A stretch of DNA of 64,000 nt from JBGTGG01 sp964398945 (GTDB lineage: Bacteria; Bacteroidota; Bacteroidia; Cytophagales; Cyclobacteriaceae), in NCBI GenBank assembly GCA_964398945.1, contig CAYNOT010000011.1:101058-165057 (forward strand), read 5' to 3'. The notes beneath the pieces were generated by a model that was not told where the DNA came from, did not search any database, and saw nothing but the letters and a program-made list of their open reading frames with translations. How positions within the stretch are numbered: the stretch's first letter is position 1; the number at the start of each line of letters is the position of its first letter. This document shows, piece after piece, positions 60,241 to 64,000 of the stretch. The position numbers were made by a program, and so were the translations under genes.

Positions 60241-62535
60241 TCAAAATTTTGCCGCAACCACCACACGCTTTTTAAGAGTCTGTACCTTTCCCGTGGTATG
60301 ATACACCTGAAACCAGACAACGTAATAGCCAACCCGCGCTTTAGATCCTCCTTCCTGGTCTCCATCCCAACGAAAAAAACCTTGTGTGCCCAATAATTCA
60401 TTGTTCGCAATTTGCTTTATCAAAACGCCTTGACTGTTTATAATCTTTACATTGGCAACCCAGCCACCCTGGTCAAACTGATAATGGATCTCGGTAAAAT
60501 CCGGTTGGCCCGTGATGGGGATAAAAATTTCCGGGGTAACCGTAACTTCGCCCTGTAGCGATACGGGATTTGCGTGACTGTTGGAATTTAAGTACCCGGG
60601 CGTTGCATATCCTACAGTTGAACTTGCAGATTTCCAATTTGCCCAACTTTCCGATGGGCTTTGGGGATCAATCCGTTCCAAGGAAACACCATCATCGTTC
60701 TTTATAAAAATGGAATGCTGGTCGTCTTTATATTTCAAATTGTCAATGAATAATTGATCCTGATCCATCAATACAATACTTCCTTCATTGTCCGGCATGG
60801 ATGGCAAGGGGGCTTGTACAATATTTTTTCTGACCGCCAACGGGTAATGGCTTATGATGGTGGCGGGATCTGTGGTAATTACCCTATACTCTTTCGGGCC
60901 TAAGATTAAATCCTCGCCCGTGATTGTGCGTACGTTAGTGGCATGGTCATTTTCCCAATTTCCAATGCCCCAGTTTTTCAGGTTAAAATACTTTGAGGTT
61001 GGGTTATACAACTCAACAAAGTCGACACCCGTGGGGCGTGGGTTGAACAAGATTTCATTGATCACGACATCCAGTGGCGCTGCCTCCTCCGGTAAACCAA
61101 ACGTAAAAACATTTTCCCCCATCGTGTTGCCGTTGCAATCCCGGATTCCTGAAACAACAAGGGTATAAACAATTTCATTTTTTAGCGTTTGATTTAATGT
61201 CAATCCAAGTTGTGTACGGGCTGTATTCCCAACATGCAGGGACGCAATTTCTAAATCCGGTGTGATTCGGAAATTGACGACATCGGGGATTTCATCTTTA
61301 AGTTTTTCATTGAAAGTAAGCATGATGCGTGTTGGGCTTTGCGCGATCACACTCACTAAAAAGGGTGGGGTTAGATCGGGTTTATTTGCAAAAACTGAAT
61401 TCTGCTTTCCAGGGGTTCCTCCGGTTGGATTTTCTGAGGCAATCCAGTTATCACTTTCCCCGCATGGGTTTTCCGGATCAATCAACTCCAATGACCAGCC
61501 ACCGGATTTTTTTCCTGAATCTTTATACCATGAATCGGAATAGCTCACCGAATCAACCGTATTGCCAAGATTGTCTTTCAATACCAATACATCGCCAGCG
61601 TTATTGAGTGTTGGAAAACCACTTATGCCCAGCACTTTTCCAAACGGTTCAAAATCACTTTTGGCAGCAGTGGTCGTTACGATAATATATTCGTTTGGTC
61701 CAATGGCCCCCGAAAGATTTCCTCCACTCGCTGGATCGGAAAGACGCCACCCGTTCAAGTTTATCGCTGTGTTGGCCCGATTGAAAAGTTCAACAAATTC
61801 AGCAGCGGGCAGCCCGTTTGAAGAAGATGGGTCAGCGAAAATTTCCGTGAGGATGACATCCTTCCATTCGGAAGGTGATGGTGGTGTGAAGGCCTCACCG
61901 GTCACCACAAAATCATCAAAATAAAAAGAAGTGGAGCGTGTGGATGTGTACAAACAATACACCCCGAAAAAATTGGAAACCGGGTGTGTGGTGTCCACAA
62001 CTTCCCCTTCTTTGAAAAATGAATTCGTAATACTTACGTCCGAAAACAATTCCCACTTTCCGTTTTCATCACGTGTTACCCGAATTTTCAGTTCAGGTGC
62101 CGGGAGATTAAGCGCTCCATTTTGTCCATCAATAATTTTTGTCCGTGTTGATCCGGTTTGGCGATACAAGCTCACTTCATCATCTGTACCGCCAAGTTGT
62201 ACATAATAGCCATTCAAATTCCCACCAAGGTTTTGTTGATCGGACACCAGGTAAACACGTGCCAGGTTACCGGCAGAAGGATTGAAATTCATTTTCACAT
62301 AAAACCCCCACGAGCCATTTACAATAGCAGTACTGCTTGTGGCCATGTAAGCGGATGACGATTCAGCAGGGGCGAGCAACCGTAGTTGTTGGTTTTCAAT
62401 AATAAATTTTGCTTCATCACCGAACCAACTTGGGTTGTTGTTGAAGTTATCATCCGAAAAATTATCCGTGAATTGTGCTTGTGTTGTTGACCAGTGAACA
62501 ATTGTTAGCAGGAGAATTACAATTTTTTTATTCAT
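60241..62535 (-). CDS. Lamin-tail-domain secreted protein
   Basis: A 764-residue exported protein with a signal peptide (MNKKIVILLLTIVHWSTTQA). An N-terminal lectin-like beta domain (about 20-200) is followed by two lamin-tail (LTD) domains: ILTEIFADPSSSNGLPAAEF with FNRANTAINLNGWRLSD, and VINEILFNPRPTGVDFVELY with YFNLKNWGIGN. A Big_5/SbsA-like repeat lies between them, and a C-terminal FlgD-like region (WVANVKIINSQGVLIKQIAN) ends it. The function is unknown; such proteins are often extracellular. I used ATG 62535. Confidence 0.8.
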   Translation of the reverse strand: MNKKIVILLLTIVHWSTTQAQFTDNFSDDNFNNNPSWFGDEAKFIIENQQLRLLAPAESSSAYMATSSTAIVNGSWGFYVKMNFNPSAGNLARVYLVSDQQNLGGNLNGYYVQLGGTDDEVSLYRQTGSTRTKIIDGQNGALNLPAPELKIRVTRDENGKWELFSDVSITNSFFKEGEVVDTTHPVSNFFGVYCLYTSTRSTSFYFDDFVVTGEAFTPPSPSEWKDVILTEIFADPSSSNGLPAAEFVELFNRANTAINLNGWRLSDPASGGNLSGAIGPNEYIIVTTTAAKSDFEPFGKVLGISGFPTLNNAGDVLVLKDNLGNTVDSVSYSDSWYKDSGKKSGGWSLELIDPENPCGESDNWIASENPTGGTPGKQNSVFANKPDLTPPFLVSVIAQSPTRIMLTFNEKLKDEIPDVVNFRITPDLEIASLHVGNTARTQLGLTLNQTLKNEIVYTLVVSGIRDCNGNTMGENVFTFGLPEEAAPLDVVINEILFNPRPTGVDFVELYNPTSKYFNLKNWGIGNWENDHATNVRTITGEDLILGPKEYRVITTDPATIISHYPLAVRKNIVQAPLPSMPDNEGSIVLMDQDQLFIDNLKYKDDQHSIFIKNDDGVSLERIDPQSPSESWANWKSASSTVGYATPGYLNSNSHANPVSLQGEVTVTPEIFIPITGQPDFTEIHYQFDQGGWVANVKIINSQGVLIKQIANNELLGTQGFFRWDGDQEGGSKARVGYYVVWFQVYHTTGKVQTLKKRVVVAAKF

Positions 62536-62700
62536 AGAACAGGTTTGATTTCGCATAACGGAAAATAAAAACACTATTTTTGTTGAAATTTAAAAAAAAT
62601 TATTAAAACATGAAATATCCATCAGCCTCCACACACCAATGAAATGGTAACTGGGGCATGGGTATTCCGTATGACCTTAAAAAAAACCAATTATAAACAC

Positions 62701-63696
62701 ATGAAACTCGCAGTTGTAGGTGCCACCGGATTGGTTGGCCAGGAAATGCTTAAAGTGTTGGAAGAACGCAACTTCCCTTTTGATGATCTCTATCTGGTTG
62801 CTTCGGCAAAATCAGTAGGCAAGCAGATCACCTTTAAGGGTAAACCGTATTCCATCAAAAGCATGGAAGAAACAGTTGCGCTTGCCCCTGATGTGGCCAT
62901 TTTTTCTGCGGGAGGAAGCATTTCATTAGAGTGGGCACCAAAATTTGCGGAGAAAGGAACCATTGTAATCGACAATTCTTCGGCTTGGCGAATGGATCCC
63001 ACCAAAAAATTAATTGTACCCGAAGTGAATGGCCACGCCCTCCGGATTGATGACCGCATTATCGCGAACCCAAATTGCTCAACCATTCAAATGGTGTTGG
63101 CATTGGCACCGCTTCATGTTGCCTATAAAATCAAACGGATTGTTGTGTCTACCTATCAATCCGTAACCGGAACAGGAAAAGATGCAGTGGAGCAATTGAT
63201 GAACGAACGCAATGGTGTTGAAGGCCCGAAAGTTTATCCGCATGCCATTGACATGAACATCCTCCCGCACATTGATGTGTTTTTGGATAACGGGTATACC
63301 AAAGAAGAAATGAAGATGGTAAATGAAACCCGGAAAATTTTTGATGACCAAACCATCGGGCTTACTTCCACTACTGTACGTGTACCGGCAGTGGGTGGCC
63401 ACAGTGAAGCGGTAAATGTGGAGTTCGAAAACGATTTTGATTTGGATGAAGTACGCGACCTTCTTTCAAAAACCCCGGGTGTAGTTGTTCAGGACGATCC
63501 AAAAAACAATGTGTACCCGATGCCGATCAACAGCCACGGAAAAGATGAAGTGTTTGTGGGCCGTTTGCGCAGGGACGAATCCCAACCCAACACATTGAAC
63601 ATGTGGGTGGTTGCCGATAACTTACGAAAAGGTGCGGCCACCAATGCCGTTCAGATTGCGGAATATATTGTTGAGAAGAATTTGGTGGTGGCGTAG
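62701..63696 (+). CDS. asd: Aspartate-semialdehyde dehydrogenase
   Basis: Reduces aspartyl phosphate to aspartate semialdehyde, the branch point to lysine/diaminopimelate, threonine and methionine; 331 residues. Motifs: LAVVGATGLVGQEMLKVLEE at the start, SAGGSISLEWAPKFAEKG, the catalytic cysteine in IANPNCSTIQMVLAL near residue 130, YQSVTGTGKDAVEQL, and RVPAVGGHSEAVNVEF. I used ATG 62701 because the Rossmann loop starts there; upstream codons give a short unlikely extension. It diverges from the lamin-tail gene across 165 bases. Confidence 0.94.
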   Translation: MKLAVVGATGLVGQEMLKVLEERNFPFDDLYLVASAKSVGKQITFKGKPYSIKSMEETVALAPDVAIFSAGGSISLEWAPKFAEKGTIVIDNSSAWRMDPTKKLIVPEVNGHALRIDDRIIANPNCSTIQMVLALAPLHVAYKIKRIVVSTYQSVTGTGKDAVEQLMNERNGVEGPKVYPHAIDMNILPHIDVFLDNGYTKEEMKMVNETRKIFDDQTIGLTSTTVRVPAVGGHSEAVNVEFENDFDLDEVRDLLSKTPGVVVQDDPKNNVYPMPINSHGKDEVFVGRLRRDESQPNTLNMWVVADNLRKGAATNAVQIAEYIVEKNLVVA

Positions 63697-64000
63697 AGGT
63701 TCCTGGCATTACACAAATATGTTGTTGTGGGTTCGTGCCCGCCATTGGGAACATTGAGCACGGATGCAAAGGCTTTGGATGTGTGTCGACTAGTGTGGCC
63801 GTTGTGTTTTGTGCGATTAAACCAGTTAGTCTTTGTTCATCTTGTTTGTCGGTCAAGAAAACACAACAAAGGCCGAAGACGTGCGAACTCCAACAATGGC
63901 AAGGCTGACACCCCTATGGTGCAAGCACGGATGCTTGCGCCATAGGGGGTCGCATACCTGCTTAATGGCTCACCATTATTTGTCTTTGCAGCAATCCTTT
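63697..64000. other. Intergenic region after asd, no gene recognised
   Basis: No convincing coding frame, RNA gene or terminator is visible to the window end. The outstanding element is the long hairpin at 63911-63948. A short word GCACGGATGC near 63757 repeats the core of that hairpin. Confidence 0.5.
63911..63948. repeat. REP-like 17-bp inverted repeat
   Basis: CCCCTATGGTGCAAGCA (63911-63927), a 4-base loop CGGA, then TGCTTGCGCCATAGGGG (63932-63948). There is one wobble position in 17. Both flanks have different base composition from the stem. No T run follows, so an intrinsic terminator is less likely than a dispersed palindromic repeat. Confidence 0.6.

Noticed and set aside
63911..63948. 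Intrinsic terminator for asd
   Set aside because: The stem is far (over 200 bases) from the asd stop and no T run follows on either strand.

Overview
The window is a chromosomal segment of a Bacteroidota bacterium, most likely of the order Cytophagales. Several things point there. There is a BamA, two OmpH/Skp genes, UppS and a DUF6089 gene pair in one block. There is an OmpA lipoprotein with the PorE domain order, a DUF4783 protein, a LETM1-related protein and paired DUF3857 proteins. Promoter-like boxes fit the Bacteroidota TTG / TAnnTTTG pattern, and starts generally lack an obvious Shine-Dalgarno. By eye the G+C content is low, around 40%. No phage, insertion-sequence transposase, CRISPR array or rRNA is visible.

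Layout. 0-9.5 kb: purK-purE, a LETM1-related protein, a TerC membrane protein, a Fur regulator with a small lipoprotein and gpmI, then DUF4783, nadC, a YcxB-like protein and recX. 9.5-13 kb: the 5-oxoprolinase genes pxpA-pxpB-pxpC and an LD-carboxypeptidase, all on the minus strand. 13-22.7 kb: a long minus-strand envelope and housekeeping block (yqeY, cvpA, alpha/beta hydrolase, CBS protein, nadK, two DUF6089 proteins, uppS, bamA, ompH, ompH), with pdxJ diverging from its head. 23.5-26.4 kb: an accessory patch with one intact lipoprotein gene followed by three tandem, frame-disrupted copies of a second lipoprotein gene. 26.5-31 kb: two TPM-domain proteins, glyA, tatC and rpiB.

30.8-31.4 kb: a roughly 255-bp direct duplication of the rpiB 3' end and the 3' end of the convergent membrane-protein gene. 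Between the copies lie a remnant of a second membrane-protein paralog and two REP-like hairpins. 31.3-39.3 kb: the membrane protein, rbfA, a LolC/E-type permease, an SNF2-family helicase, an LpxL-type acyltransferase and an SDR. 39.3-49.5 kb: two DUF3857 proteins (one with a degraded transglutaminase site), radA, a UPF0316 protein, a GH3-family enzyme, lptB and recJ. 49.5-57.5 kb: a glycine-rich secreted protein, a coiled-coil envelope protein, fumC, a PorE-like OmpA lipoprotein, a conserved unknown protein and a two-gene Fe-S redox module. 57.5-64 kb: tRNA-Phe, an RluB-type pseudouridine synthase, scpB, a DksA-like protein with a histone-H1-like lysine-rich arm, a lamin-tail-domain secreted protein, asd, and a terminal intergenic stretch with a long hairpin.

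Most of the window is ordinary core genome. Many genes serve envelope construction: BamA with its periplasmic chaperones, undecaprenyl-PP synthesis, LptB, a LolC/E-like permease, an LpxL-like acyltransferase and PorE-like anchoring. The unusual signals are concentrated in the decayed lipoprotein array (23.5-26.4 kb), the rpiB junction (30.8-31.4 kb), the DksA/H1-like fusion and the hairpin repeats. I found no clear new multi-gene system.
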